Below, piece by piece: positions 16,197 to 24,434 of a stretch of DNA of 64,000 nt. The DNA lies in contig NZ_FOKE01000016.1 of assembly GCF_900112065.1 (NCBI RefSeq), forward strand, positions 1 to 64,000, given 5' to 3'. Position numbers and translations under genes: made by a program. Below the pieces are notes generated by a model. It was not told the DNA's origin. It searched no databases and saw only the letters and a program-made list of their open reading frames with translations. Source of the DNA: Cohnella sp. OV330. Its GTDB lineage: Bacteria > Bacillota > Bacilli > Paenibacillales > Paenibacillaceae. How positions within the stretch are numbered: the first letter of the stretch is position 1; the number at the start of each line of letters is the position of its first letter.

Positions 16197-17927
16197 ATGA
16201 GAAGCCAATCGGAGCCTATCGTGCGCCATGGAAAGTTTAAAATACAGATTTTGCTCCTGGGGCTGCTCGCTTTTACGCTGATCGGATCGACGGCGATTTT
16301 AACGATGGTATCGATACATCGCCAGAACGAGACGTTAACGAAGACGACCTTGCAGAAAAACTTCGAAGCGGCGCGCAACCTCGCGATCTCCGCCAATACG
16401 ATCAAAAATCTGATGTTCAAGGGGCTCGGCGGAACCGCGCAGTACATGAACGACGAGCGCGTGCCGGTCGAAGCGGAAAGCTCGCGCCTCCTTGGCTTGC
16501 TGCTAGGCGGCGGCATTTTTAACGGAGCCCTGCTGATCGGCGGTGAAGGCGAAGTGCTGGCTTCTACGCCTGGATCGGGCTTCGAAGCCGGCGACCGGGT
16601 GGATGCCGCATCGAAGCTAACGTTTACGGGGCGCGAGACAGGGCCCTCGATGTCGGCGCCCTTCTCCGCGCCCGGCGGGCACCGAGTCGTGCTCGCAGCG
16701 CATCCGATAAAGGCAGGGAACGGGCAGTCGCCCGTCTATATCGCAGGACTGCTCGATCTGCAGCGCAGCAATGTGTTGTCGGATTTATTCGCGCATACGA
16801 TCAAGAGCGATCCGGGCACATACGCGTATCTGGTCGACGGCTCCGGCGAGCCGATGATGAATGCCCAAGAGGACCGCGCAGGTGAGATCGTGCCTGCGGC
16901 CTCGCTGCTCGCCACATTCAATGCGGGGCATGCGAATGGAGCTCAGCAAGCGCCTGAGCGAAATGGGCCGCGGCCGGAACGTCCTGCACCCGCTGCGCCG
17001 GGACCACGCGCCGAGGCGGCCGCAGGGCCTGGGCCTGAGCCTGCGCCGGCCGGCAAGGAAGGGCTCGCGCCCCGCTCGGCCGTCTTGGCCGACGGCCATG
17101 GCATTCGGAGCTTCGTAGGCTACCTTCATGTCGGCGATCTTGACTGGGGAATGGTCGTCCAATCTCCGGTCTCCATCGTTAACGAAGCGAAGCATGAGCT
17201 GCTGATGACGCAGTTAAAATGGAGCGTGCCGCTCATTGCGGCGTTTTTGCTGCTCAGCCTAGGGGCGTCGCGCTTGCTGGCCGCACCGTTCGCGAAGCTG
17301 ACTGATGCAGCTCGCAGCATCGCGGCGGGCAACCGGCTAGGCCGGCCTCCGTTCGAGAGCCACTGGAACTATGAGGCGCATCATTTAGCCCGGGCGATGG
17401 TAACCGCGATGCATGGGCTGCAGAGACAAGCCGACGAATTCAGCGTGCAGGCGCGCACCGACCATCTGACCGGGCTGTTGAACCGTACGGGCCTGGACGA
17501 GTGGCTGAAGGCGCGCGAAGCCGGAGTCACCGGTATCGGATACTCGCTCCTGGTGATCGATATCGACCATTTCAAAAAAATTAACGATGGTTACGGGCAT
17601 CAGACGGGCGACGACACGCTCGTACACCTGGCACGCATCCTGAAGACCGAATGCAGGGCGACGGATCTTGTCTGCCGGTTCGGCGGCGAAGAGTTCGTGG
17701 CGGTGCTGCCGGGAGAAACGCTTGAACGAGGGTCATTGTTGGCGGAACGCATCCGCGGATGCGTGGAGAACACCATCAGCCCGACCGGTCGTCCCATTAC
17801 GGTATCGATCGGCATCGCCAGCTTTCCCGAGCACGGCGAGGACTTCGAAGCGACGTTCCAGCGGGCGGACGAGGCGCTCTACGAAGCGAAGCGATCCGGC
17901 CGGAACCGGACGATGGCATCCGCATGA
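16197..17927 (+). CDS. Membrane-bound diguanylate cyclase (Cache-like sensor, HAMP, GGDEF)
   Basis: 576 residues. TM1 about 16-38, an extracytoplasmic sensor region about 39-338, TM2 about 341-363, HAMP-like linker to about 412, GGDEF domain about 420-575. The active site reads RFGGEEF near residue 495, and RATD five residues before it is an intact inhibitory I-site, so an active, product-inhibited cyclase making c-di-GMP is predicted. An unusual Pro/Ala/Gly-rich insert (about 256-290) interrupts the sensor. The ATG at 16197 has AAGGAAGTG upstream. No c-di-GMP effector gene is adjacent. Confidence 0.9.
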   Translation: MRSQSEPIVRHGKFKIQILLLGLLAFTLIGSTAILTMVSIHRQNETLTKTTLQKNFEAARNLAISANTIKNLMFKGLGGTAQYMNDERVPVEAESSRLLGLLLGGGIFNGALLIGGEGEVLASTPGSGFEAGDRVDAASKLTFTGRETGPSMSAPFSAPGGHRVVLAAHPIKAGNGQSPVYIAGLLDLQRSNVLSDLFAHTIKSDPGTYAYLVDGSGEPMMNAQEDRAGEIVPAASLLATFNAGHANGAQQAPERNGPRPERPAPAAPGPRAEAAAGPGPEPAPAGKEGLAPRSAVLADGHGIRSFVGYLHVGDLDWGMVVQSPVSIVNEAKHELLMTQLKWSVPLIAAFLLLSLGASRLLAAPFAKLTDAARSIAAGNRLGRPPFESHWNYEAHHLARAMVTAMHGLQRQADEFSVQARTDHLTGLLNRTGLDEWLKAREAGVTGIGYSLLVIDIDHFKKINDGYGHQTGDDTLVHLARILKTECRATDLVCRFGGEEFVAVLPGETLERGSLLAERIRGCVENTISPTGRPITVSIGIASFPEHGEDFEATFQRADEALYEAKRSGRNRTMASA

Positions 17928-17987
17928 GCGCTTCGCGATGCCTGCGATGCGTTTACCGATATGTAGCGGAGCCAGTCGATTTTCAAA

Positions 17988-18506
17988 TTAAGTGAAAAGC
18001 CCGCCTAAACGATCGTCTGCCGGAGGGGGGCAGCCCAATTGTCTTGCCATCGATACGATTTGACCCTTGTGGTGGAATTCATGCGTCGCCGTATGCGTTA
18101 ACAGAAGCAATGGCGTAGCCGTTTTCGGGTATCCTTGCCAGCTCTCGTCCTGCTCGATCGGCTCGGACCAGCGATCGCCATATTCGGATAAGAACCGTTG
18201 CACGAGTTCATCCACTTCCGCGAATTTTTCACGGACGTACTTTACTTCGGCGCGTTCGATCTCGTGTACGGGAATATCCCTATGCTCGTTTATTTTCTTA
18301 AACGCAAAAGCGCCCATCCAGAAGTTATAACTGTCAACGACATGAAGATGGGTCCGCAGGATCGTCCCGCGCCCAAAACCGGGTACCGTTTCGTGTAATA
18401 GCCGAGGAGACTGGTCCTCCAGGAACGCAAACAGGTTTTCTCGAACGGCTCTGATCCAATCGTATTGCTGCTGCATCCCTTCCAACAACCTCATCCACTC
18501 CTCCAA
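17988..18506 (-). CDS. DinB/YfiT-like metal-dependent hydrolase family protein
   Basis: About 172 residues, a four-helix DinB bundle. The three metal-binding His are visible: HVVDS in the first half, and the HTATHEFHHKGQI motif near residue 140 onward, which also defines the family (putative thiol transferases/mycothiol- or bacillithiol-S-transferases). The frame is open to GTG 18533, but a TTG at 18506 with AAGGAG at seven bases looks better. Convergent with the GGDEF gene. Confidence 0.85.
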   Translation of the reverse strand: MEEWMRLLEGMQQQYDWIRAVRENLFAFLEDQSPRLLHETVPGFGRGTILRTHLHVVDSYNFWMGAFAFKKINEHRDIPVHEIERAEVKYVREKFAEVDELVQRFLSEYGDRWSEPIEQDESWQGYPKTATPLLLLTHTATHEFHHKGQIVSMARQLGCPPPADDRLGGLFT

Positions 18507-18637
18507 CGTCACTCTCCTTAACCTGATTTTCACTCTAATAACGTTAAAAATCCATAAAAAGAAACGGGCAAGAACGAGAATATAAATAATGGCGATCCTG
18601 CGCCTTTTTTCCGGAAGTATCCAAACCGCGCAACCGG

Positions 18638-19258
18638 ATGCATGCGAGGCGCATCTACATAGGGGGAGGAGGAAGTTCTCTGGATATCGTGCAAGGCTTG
18701 AGGGAAAAGGATGAAGCCGCGCTTAGGGCGTTAATGGAGCGGTACGGGGACGAATTGATGCGAACGGCTTACTTGTTGGTCAAAGATAAGCAAGCCGCGG
18801 AAGAAGCGGTCATGGACACGTTCATACAGGCCTATCGGAAGATCGACCAGCTCCAGGATCCCGACCGGCTGAAAAGCTGGCTCCTGCGCATAGCGGTGAA
18901 CCGCTGCCGGATGAAGATGCGCGCTTGGAGCTGGAGCCGAATCTTTCCTCTACCCCACGTTGAGCAAATGATCATTGAAGAAGAACCCGGCCCCGAGGCG
19001 CTCTTGATGGATGCGTGGCGCAACGAGAAGCTAAGCGAAGCGCTGCTGAAGCTTGATTACAAATATCGCGAGACGATCGTTTTATTTTATTACAACGGAT
19101 TCAGCGTGGCCGAGATCGCGGAGCAAACGAGCAGCAACGAAAATACGGTGAAGGCCAGGCTGGCGAGGGGCCGGGCGAAGCTAAAAGACATGCTGGAGGA
19201 ACAGGAGGATGGGAATGAAACCGGAGCAGGCGCAAACGTCCATGAGAGCAAAGCTTGA
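18638..19258 (+). CDS. ECF-type RNA polymerase sigma factor
   Basis: About 206 residues. Region 2 (MERYGDELMRTAYLLVKDKQ, then AAEEAVMDTFIQAYRKI) and region 4 (YRETIVLFYYNGFSVAEIAE, then NTVKARLARGRAKLKDML) are complete. A strong GGGGGAGGAGG at 18662-18672 points to real initiation at about 18680 (a CTG) or nearby and not at the ATG 18638, which has no ribosome binding site; the start is therefore uncertain. The 3' end overlaps the next gene by 44 bp, so sigma, partner and the TPR-like gene form a three-gene operon. Likely held inactive by the downstream membrane protein. Confidence 0.85.
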   Translation: MHARRIYIGGGGSSLDIVQGLREKDEAALRALMERYGDELMRTAYLLVKDKQAAEEAVMDTFIQAYRKIDQLQDPDRLKSWLLRIAVNRCRMKMRAWSWSRIFPLPHVEQMIIEEEPGPEALLMDAWRNEKLSEALLKLDYKYRETIVLFYYNGFSVAEIAEQTSSNENTVKARLARGRAKLKDMLEEQEDGNETGAGANVHESKA

Positions 19259-19574
19259 TGAGGAGCTTGAGGAGCTGCGTTTTCTTAAAGGCGCGGAAGT
19301 GTTGAATCGCACCCATCCTCGTTCTTTGCCGGCCAAGCTGCGCGCATTGTGGAATTACGAGATTGAACTGCCGTTGATCCCGGTTGGCGCCAGCTTCGCC
19401 GTACTGCTGGTGATCTTGTTCGCGGCGCAGTTCGAAGAGCACACGGATCAGGGAGACTTGGCGGGGGATACGCCGCGCGCGGACAGACAGCTCGTGGAGG
19501 CGGGAGGCAATACGTACTGGAAAGACGATTACGAGAAGGCGGTGAAAAGCGTTGAAGTTAAAGATCAAAGTTAA
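19215..19574 (+). CDS. Probable anti-sigma factor (single-pass membrane protein)
   Basis: 119 residues from the ATG at 19215, six bases after AGGAGG. Soluble Glu-rich N-terminus (about 1-50), one membrane helix (about 54-73, PVGASFAVLLVILFAA), then a short acidic exterior tail. Position directly after and overlapping an ECF sigma gene, and this topology, suggest an anti-sigma factor; it lacks the zinc His-Cys-Cys motif, so it is not a ZAS-type. It overlaps the following gene by 23 bp. Identification is mainly by context. Confidence 0.6.
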   Translation: MKPEQAQTSMRAKLDEELEELRFLKGAEVLNRTHPRSLPAKLRALWNYEIELPLIPVGASFAVLLVILFAAQFEEHTDQGDLAGDTPRADRQLVEAGGNTYWKDDYEKAVKSVEVKDQS

Positions 19575-21654
19575 GCATCTCTTCGCGCTAGTCAGCATCT
19601 TGTGCGCCGCTTTGATCTTACTCCAGCTCTTCGTGATGCCCAGGATTGAGGTCTCGATGGCCAAAAAGCACTTTGAGCAAGGGACGGTCGGCGGAAAGGA
19701 AGAACTGCTTCGCGCGATCGATGCCTCGTCCGGCGACGACAAATGGGCGCTGATCCGTCGCTATATGATCGAGAATGGCCGGGACATGAGCATGACGAGT
19801 TTTGACGTCATTGCGGGAGACGGCACTTTTCAAACCGGTACGGTAACGTTGTTTCCGGATGCGCCGCGCTGGACAGGCGAGGAGAAGATCAAATACTTGG
19901 AAGCCTATGTGGAAGGCGGTCCGGTCAATGGCTATTTGGATCGGGCGGCAAAGCAATTGGCGTTCGAGTATTTAATGCTCGGCAGGACTGAAGACGCGAC
20001 TCGCGCTTTAGATCGGACGGAGCAAAGGCTATCCGGCAGTTACGATAATCAGAAAAGAGAGCTTAAGTTTACCCGCGCGAATATCTATGCGGATACCAAT
20101 GAACCCGAGACGGCCGATCGCCTGTTGAACGAACTGAGCGAGCGCTCCAACCGGCAGGATACGTACCTGACCGACAAGATCGCGAAGCTCAAAGCCCGGA
20201 TCGTGGAACAGCGCGACGATACGGCTTCAAGCGTATCCGGAACCATTAAAAAAAGCGACGGTACCCTGATGCCGGGCGTCGGCGTGTACTTGCGAAGCAG
20301 CAGGGATATCTACCACAGCCTGCTCGACAGCGAGCCCTACCTGACCCTGACCGACTCGGAGGGCAACTTTACGTTTAAAGGCGTCGCTCCCGGCAGCTAC
20401 GTGATCTACATCGGCCTGAACTTCGAGCAAATCGATGGCTGGACGCGACCCGCGAACAATAACGAGGAGTGGATCGACGTTCGGGGAGGCGAGCAGCTGA
20501 CCCGCGACATTACTTTGCAAAGGTTAATCCAGCTGCGCGCGCCCGTGGACCAGCAGGTCATTACAGGCGAGACGGTCCGATTCGAATGGGAGCCCTTCGA
20601 GGGAGCCGCATACTACAAGCTGAACGGAACCTTCCCCGTCGAAAATGGCTCGGTAGGATTCCAAATCAAGGACCATATCGAGCCCAATTCCATCGAATTG
20701 CCCCTCGAAACGCTCTACGGCGTCGCAACGGGCTATTCCTACAAAAAGTTCGGAGACAAGGAGTTGCCGGATCCCTCCAATCTGCTCGGATTCGCCGATT
20801 CGTCCAGCCGGTTTTCCTGGAGCGTGGAGGCCTACGACGCCGGCGGAAAATTGTTGACGCGAAGCAACGGATACCGGTTGAACGAGAAGACGATGGGTCA
20901 TCTCCCATTCTTCTACCTGAAGGCGCGCACGCTCACCGACGCGGATCGGCTGCTGCTGGAGGGCCGCATGGACGAAGCGTTGATCGCGTACAAAGCGGAT
21001 TATGCGCGGAATGATCAGGACCATCACAGTCTGCGGATGATCGTTAAACTTCTCGGGATTAACGCCACGGACAAAAAGCAGCCGTTCGACGCGGGCTCAT
21101 TGACGTACCTGGAGAAGCTTGCAAGCGTTGACGATAGCGGAAACGTCTTGGCTTCCTTAATTGACCATTACGGAAGTGTGGGGAACTGGCCTTTGGTGGA
21201 CCAGTACTACGGCATGCTCAAGGACGCTCGGCAAGGAAAGGTGGAAAGCTACACGCAGGCCTACTATGGTACGCTGTTGCTTAAGCAAGGTAGAGTTCAG
21301 GAGGGCGAGGCGCAGCTTCGGCAAGCCCAGAAGAACGATCCCTCGAATCAATTTATCGGCAGTTATATCGCGTGCGTCCTGTATTTGTCCGGCGACTTGG
21401 ATCAGGCCGAGGAGCTCGCGCGTCAGTATCCTGAACGCTCCTATTACGATAAAGCCAATCCGGATTGGAGCAAACTCGTGCACGAATTGGCGGAAGAAAG
21501 CCGGGACGCGAACGATGAATCCTACTTCTTGAAGCTGCAAGAAGCGCTGCGGGTTGGCTTCAACGGAGATCAGGCACGCATCGAGGACTGGATGGCAGCG
21601 TCGGATAACGCGGCGATGAGGGCGTTCGTCCTCGAATTGTCGAAGGTGGATTAG
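19552..21654 (+). CDS. Membrane-anchored protein with carboxypeptidase-regulatory-like domain and TPR-like repeats
   Basis: 700 residues. N-terminal signal anchor (about 8-30), helical TPR-like region (about 90-220), a carboxypeptidase-regulatory/Cna-B-like beta-sandwich (about 222-320: SVSGTIKKSDGTLMPGVGVY, then DSEGNFTFKGVAPGSYVI), a fibronectin-like domain (about 325-450), then another TPR-like region (about 465-690). TTG start within the end of the preceding gene, with AGAAGGCGGTG upstream. Co-transcribed with an ECF sigma and its likely anti-sigma; it could be an extracellular sensor or the main target. Function unknown. Confidence 0.75.
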   Translation: MKLKIKVKHLFALVSILCAALILLQLFVMPRIEVSMAKKHFEQGTVGGKEELLRAIDASSGDDKWALIRRYMIENGRDMSMTSFDVIAGDGTFQTGTVTLFPDAPRWTGEEKIKYLEAYVEGGPVNGYLDRAAKQLAFEYLMLGRTEDATRALDRTEQRLSGSYDNQKRELKFTRANIYADTNEPETADRLLNELSERSNRQDTYLTDKIAKLKARIVEQRDDTASSVSGTIKKSDGTLMPGVGVYLRSSRDIYHSLLDSEPYLTLTDSEGNFTFKGVAPGSYVIYIGLNFEQIDGWTRPANNNEEWIDVRGGEQLTRDITLQRLIQLRAPVDQQVITGETVRFEWEPFEGAAYYKLNGTFPVENGSVGFQIKDHIEPNSIELPLETLYGVATGYSYKKFGDKELPDPSNLLGFADSSSRFSWSVEAYDAGGKLLTRSNGYRLNEKTMGHLPFFYLKARTLTDADRLLLEGRMDEALIAYKADYARNDQDHHSLRMIVKLLGINATDKKQPFDAGSLTYLEKLASVDDSGNVLASLIDHYGSVGNWPLVDQYYGMLKDARQGKVESYTQAYYGTLLLKQGRVQEGEAQLRQAQKNDPSNQFIGSYIACVLYLSGDLDQAEELARQYPERSYYDKANPDWSKLVHELAEESRDANDESYFLKLQEALRVGFNGDQARIEDWMAASDNAAMRAFVLELSKVD

Positions 21655-21660
21655 CTTGTC

Positions 21661-22443
21661 TTAAAGTTTTACGCCTTCGGAGATATCTTTCCCGAAGTAT
21701 TTCGTCGAGATTTTGGCGTACGTACCGTCCTCATGCATAGCCTTCAGCGCCTGATTAACGGCTTGCACCGTGTCCTCTTTGCCTTTTCCGAACAGGAATG
21801 CGGCGGTTTCGATCTCGCTGGACTGATCGACCACTTTGATTTTCAGATCGGGCCGTTTTTTGCGCAAATCCAGAAAATATAAGTTGTTATAAATCAGGGC
21901 GTCGACCCGCTTCGAACGCAGCAGTTCGACGGAGTCGCCGTTTTCCGGTACGAGCGTGGCGCCGTATTTCAACGCCAGCGCGCCTTGTACGGACTCCGCC
22001 AGGCCGTTCGTCTTCTTCCCCTTTAAATCCTTGAAGCCGTTGATGTCCTTATTCTCCTCGAGCACGATCAGGGTCAGGTTGGAGAATTGATAGGGATCGG
22101 AGAAGTCGTACTTCTTCTTTCGTTCTTCGGTGATGGACAATTGCGGGATGGTGTCGAACCGCCCGCCGTCAAGACCCGAGAACATGCCCGCAAACTCGAC
22201 CTCGGCGAATTTCACTTGGAGACCGATGCGTTTGCCGACTTCATTGGAGATATCAATGTCGAACCCGGTCAAACCGTCGGCATCGTGAAACGAATACGGA
22301 GGGTACGTACCGGTGGTCGCGACCACGATCTCCCCCTTTTTCTTCAACTGCTCAAGCGAGCTGCCTGTCTGGCTTTTGTTGGAGCTGCAAGCGGTCAGGA
22401 CGATGCCTGCACAAAGTAAGATCGACAATAATTTTCTGCTCAT
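21661..22443 (-). CDS. Polar amino-acid ABC transporter, substrate-binding lipoprotein
   Basis: 260 residues. Lipobox LTAC with the lipidated Cys at residue 19, then a family-3 solute-binding domain: GEIVVATTGTYPPYSFHD, GFDIDISNEVGKRIGL, FDTIPQLSITEERKKKYDFS and a closing TKYFGKDISEGVKL. Binds a polar amino acid or cystine-like ligand outside the membrane. The ATG at 22443 is eight bases from GGAGGAGA and preferred over an ATG two codons upstream. Third gene of an operon with the ATPase and permease, but it comes last, transcribed permease-ATPase-binding protein. A diverged relic of a similar C-terminus occurs at 36743. Confidence 0.92.
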   Translation of the reverse strand: MSRKLLSILLCAGIVLTACSSNKSQTGSSLEQLKKKGEIVVATTGTYPPYSFHDADGLTGFDIDISNEVGKRIGLQVKFAEVEFAGMFSGLDGGRFDTIPQLSITEERKKKYDFSDPYQFSNLTLIVLEENKDINGFKDLKGKKTNGLAESVQGALALKYGATLVPENGDSVELLRSKRVDALIYNNLYFLDLRKKRPDLKIKVVDQSSEIETAAFLFGKGKEDTVQAVNQALKAMHEDGTYAKISTKYFGKDISEGVKL

Positions 22444-22470
22444 GATCATTCTCCTCCGATAATGGCGCGG

Positions 22471-23250
22471 TTAAATGGAATAGGAAGGCGTAGGCGAAGC
22501 AAATCCAGGCGCAAGACGGCTTACGAATTGCCGAACGCGTTCATGGCGGGAATGGGCGAAGACAGCCTCGGGCGTGCCGTTCTCCAGAATCGCTCCCTGG
22601 TCCATGAAGAGAACGCGGTCGGCGGCGCGACTGGCGAATTCCAGTTCGTGCGTGACGACGATCAACGTAATGCCGGAGCGAATCAAGGATCGCATCACCT
22701 CCAGCACCTCTCCGACGAGCTCGGGATCAAGCGCGGAGGTCGGTTCGTCGAACAGGAGAATTTGCGGCTCCATCGACATCGCCCTGGCGATGCCGACCCG
22801 CTGCTGCTGTCCGCCCGACAGCTGGTACGGGTAGCGGTCCCGGAAGGCGCCGAGCCCGACTTGCTCCAGCAAGGCGATGGCTTTGGCCTGCGCGTCGGCA
22901 CGGTTTATCCGGCGGACGGCAATAGGGCCGACCATGACGTTTTCCAATGCGGTCAAGTGGGGAAACAGGTGGTTGCCTTGAAAGACCGTTCCCGTCTCCC
23001 TGCGAAAAGCCTGAATGGCTTTCGGGTTCGGCTTCCCCGCCGGCGAAAAGCGGAGCTGGCGCTCGCCGAGACGGATGCTGCCGCTAGTCGGGATCTCCAA
23101 TAAATTGATGCAGCTCAGCAGCGTCGATTTGCCGGATCCTGACGGGCCGATGACGACCGTCGTCGTCCCTTGCTGCACCTCAAGGTCAATGGCGTGGAGA
23201 ACCGGCAGATCGCCGAAATGTTTCGTTAAGCCTTGAAGGGACAATAACAT
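22471..23250 (-). CDS. Polar amino-acid ABC transporter, ATP-binding protein
   Basis: 259 residues. Complete ABC ATPase: Walker A GPSGSGKST, Q-loop, signature LSGGQQQR, Walker B ILLFDEPTSAL and switch His in VVTHELEF. Closest in type to GlnQ/TcyN proteins that energise polar amino-acid uptake. GGGAGGGA precedes the ATG. It lies 18 bp after the permease gene and 27 bp before the binding-protein gene on the same strand. Ligand to be inferred only from the binding protein. Confidence 0.93.
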   Translation of the reverse strand: MLLSLQGLTKHFGDLPVLHAIDLEVQQGTTTVVIGPSGSGKSTLLSCINLLEIPTSGSIRLGERQLRFSPAGKPNPKAIQAFRRETGTVFQGNHLFPHLTALENVMVGPIAVRRINRADAQAKAIALLEQVGLGAFRDRYPYQLSGGQQQRVGIARAMSMEPQILLFDEPTSALDPELVGEVLEVMRSLIRSGITLIVVTHELEFASRAADRVLFMDQGAILENGTPEAVFAHSRHERVRQFVSRLAPGFASPTPSYSI

Positions 23251-23268
23251 CGGCCATTCCCTCCTCCC

Positions 23269-23946
23269 TTAGGTTTGGTAGCCCCCGAGTCTTTTCTCCA
23301 GCCGGGTCTGCCAGATCGTGAGCACGGAGCAGAGGACGAGATAGTACGCGCCGGCGATGAGGTAGAGCAGCATCGGCTCGAAAGTGGAGGCAGCGATCAG
23401 TTTGGCCGCACCGAATAGATCGGGGAGCGTCACGAGTGCGGCAAGCGAAGACGTCTTAATGAGCGTAATGAACTGGTTCCCGAAGCTCGGAATGCAGATA
23501 CGGACGGATTGTGGCAAAATCACTCGGACCAGGTTCTGGCTTCGCGTCATGCCTAGCGCATATCCGGCCTTCCACTGGCCTCCCGGGATCGAGAGGATGG
23601 CCGCTCGCATGATCTCCGACGAATAGGCCGCTTCCGAGATCGTGAGGCTGATCACGATGCTGGCGAACGGCGAGAGCAGAATGCCCATGCCGGGAAGGCC
23701 GTAGAAAATAATAAACAGCTGCACGAGAATCGGGGTACAGCGTATGATCCACACGTACACCCTGGCGGGGAGCCGGACATACGATTTGGCCGACAGGCCC
23801 GCAAGAGCGATGAATAGTGCAGCCAGAAGCCCCAGCGCGAAGGAGAGCAGGGAGATCGGAATGGTATAGAGGATCGTCCCCTTCAACAAGGGCATCAAAG
23901 ACATGGAGATAATCTCCAGAATGCGGTCGAACCGTTCTTGGGCCAT
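23269..23946 (-). CDS. Polar amino-acid ABC transporter, permease
   Basis: 225 residues, HisM/GlnP family, about five membrane helices; the EAA loop is seen in EAAYSSEIMRAAILSIPGGQ (exactly the region contacting the ATPase) and a RCTPILVQLFIIFYGLP segment precedes it. The ATG at 23946 has GAGGTGACG upstream and is preferred over 23955. First gene of the three-gene transporter operon, divergent from an HxlR-type regulator with an intergenic dyad. Confidence 0.92.
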   Translation of the reverse strand: MAQERFDRILEIISMSLMPLLKGTILYTIPISLLSFALGLLAALFIALAGLSAKSYVRLPARVYVWIIRCTPILVQLFIIFYGLPGMGILLSPFASIVISLTISEAAYSSEIMRAAILSIPGGQWKAGYALGMTRSQNLVRVILPQSVRICIPSFGNQFITLIKTSSLAALVTLPDLFGAAKLIAASTFEPMLLYLIAGAYYLVLCSVLTIWQTRLEKRLGGYQT

Positions 23947-24013
23947 GAGCGTCACCTCGGAAGTGCGATTGCCTGAAGATAATCATTGAAGCGATAGAGC
24001 CGCTTTGCTAAAA

Positions 24014-24026
24014 TACTTACTAAGTA
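24014..24026. promoter_or_regulatory. Likely HxlR operator between transporter operon and regulator
   Basis: Perfect 13-bp dyad TACTTA-C-TAAGTA in the 117-bp divergent region, 38 bp before the HxlR start. HxlR-family proteins typically bind such short TAC/GTA-ended palindromes. Confidence 0.55.
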
Positions 24027-24063
24027 CATTAATTTACTAGGCATTGAAAGTAGGGATGTGCCT

Positions 24064-24426
24064 ATGATCGAATTCAGGGATAAGAAATACCGGTGTGCCT
24101 CCGAAGTCGCGATGGAATTAGTAAGCGGCAAATGGAAAGTGCTCATCCTGAGCCACTTGTCGGAGCATACGTTCCGGTTCGGCGAGCTGCTGAAGCTCAT
24201 GCCCGGCGCCACCCACAAGATGCTTGCCGAGCAGCTTCGGGATCTGGAATGCGACGGGCTTATCATTCGCAGCGTGTATCCCGTGATCCCGCCTAAAGTA
24301 GAGTACGAATTGACCGATCGCGGCATGAGACTGGTGCCGATTCTAGAGGCGCTGTGCGATTTCGGGGCGGACTATATCGACAGCTTTCCCGCGCAATCCC
24401 CGGTCATGGAAGAGGAGCAGGCCTGA
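24064..24426 (+). CDS. HxlR-type winged-helix transcriptional regulator
   Basis: 120 residues. The core ALELVSGKWKVLILSHL-type segment (MELVSGKWKVLILSHLSEHT here), the recognition part FGELLKLMPGATHKMLAEQL and the PPKVEYELTDRG wing are diagnostic of the HxlR family, which sense thiol-reactive or redox cues as dimers. The ATG at 24064 follows AGGGATG. Divergent from the amino-acid/cystine-type ABC operon, whose control is its likely job. Confidence 0.9.
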   Translation: MIEFRDKKYRCASEVAMELVSGKWKVLILSHLSEHTFRFGELLKLMPGATHKMLAEQLRDLECDGLIIRSVYPVIPPKVEYELTDRGMRLVPILEALCDFGADYIDSFPAQSPVMEEEQA

Positions 24427-24434
24427 GGATGCGA

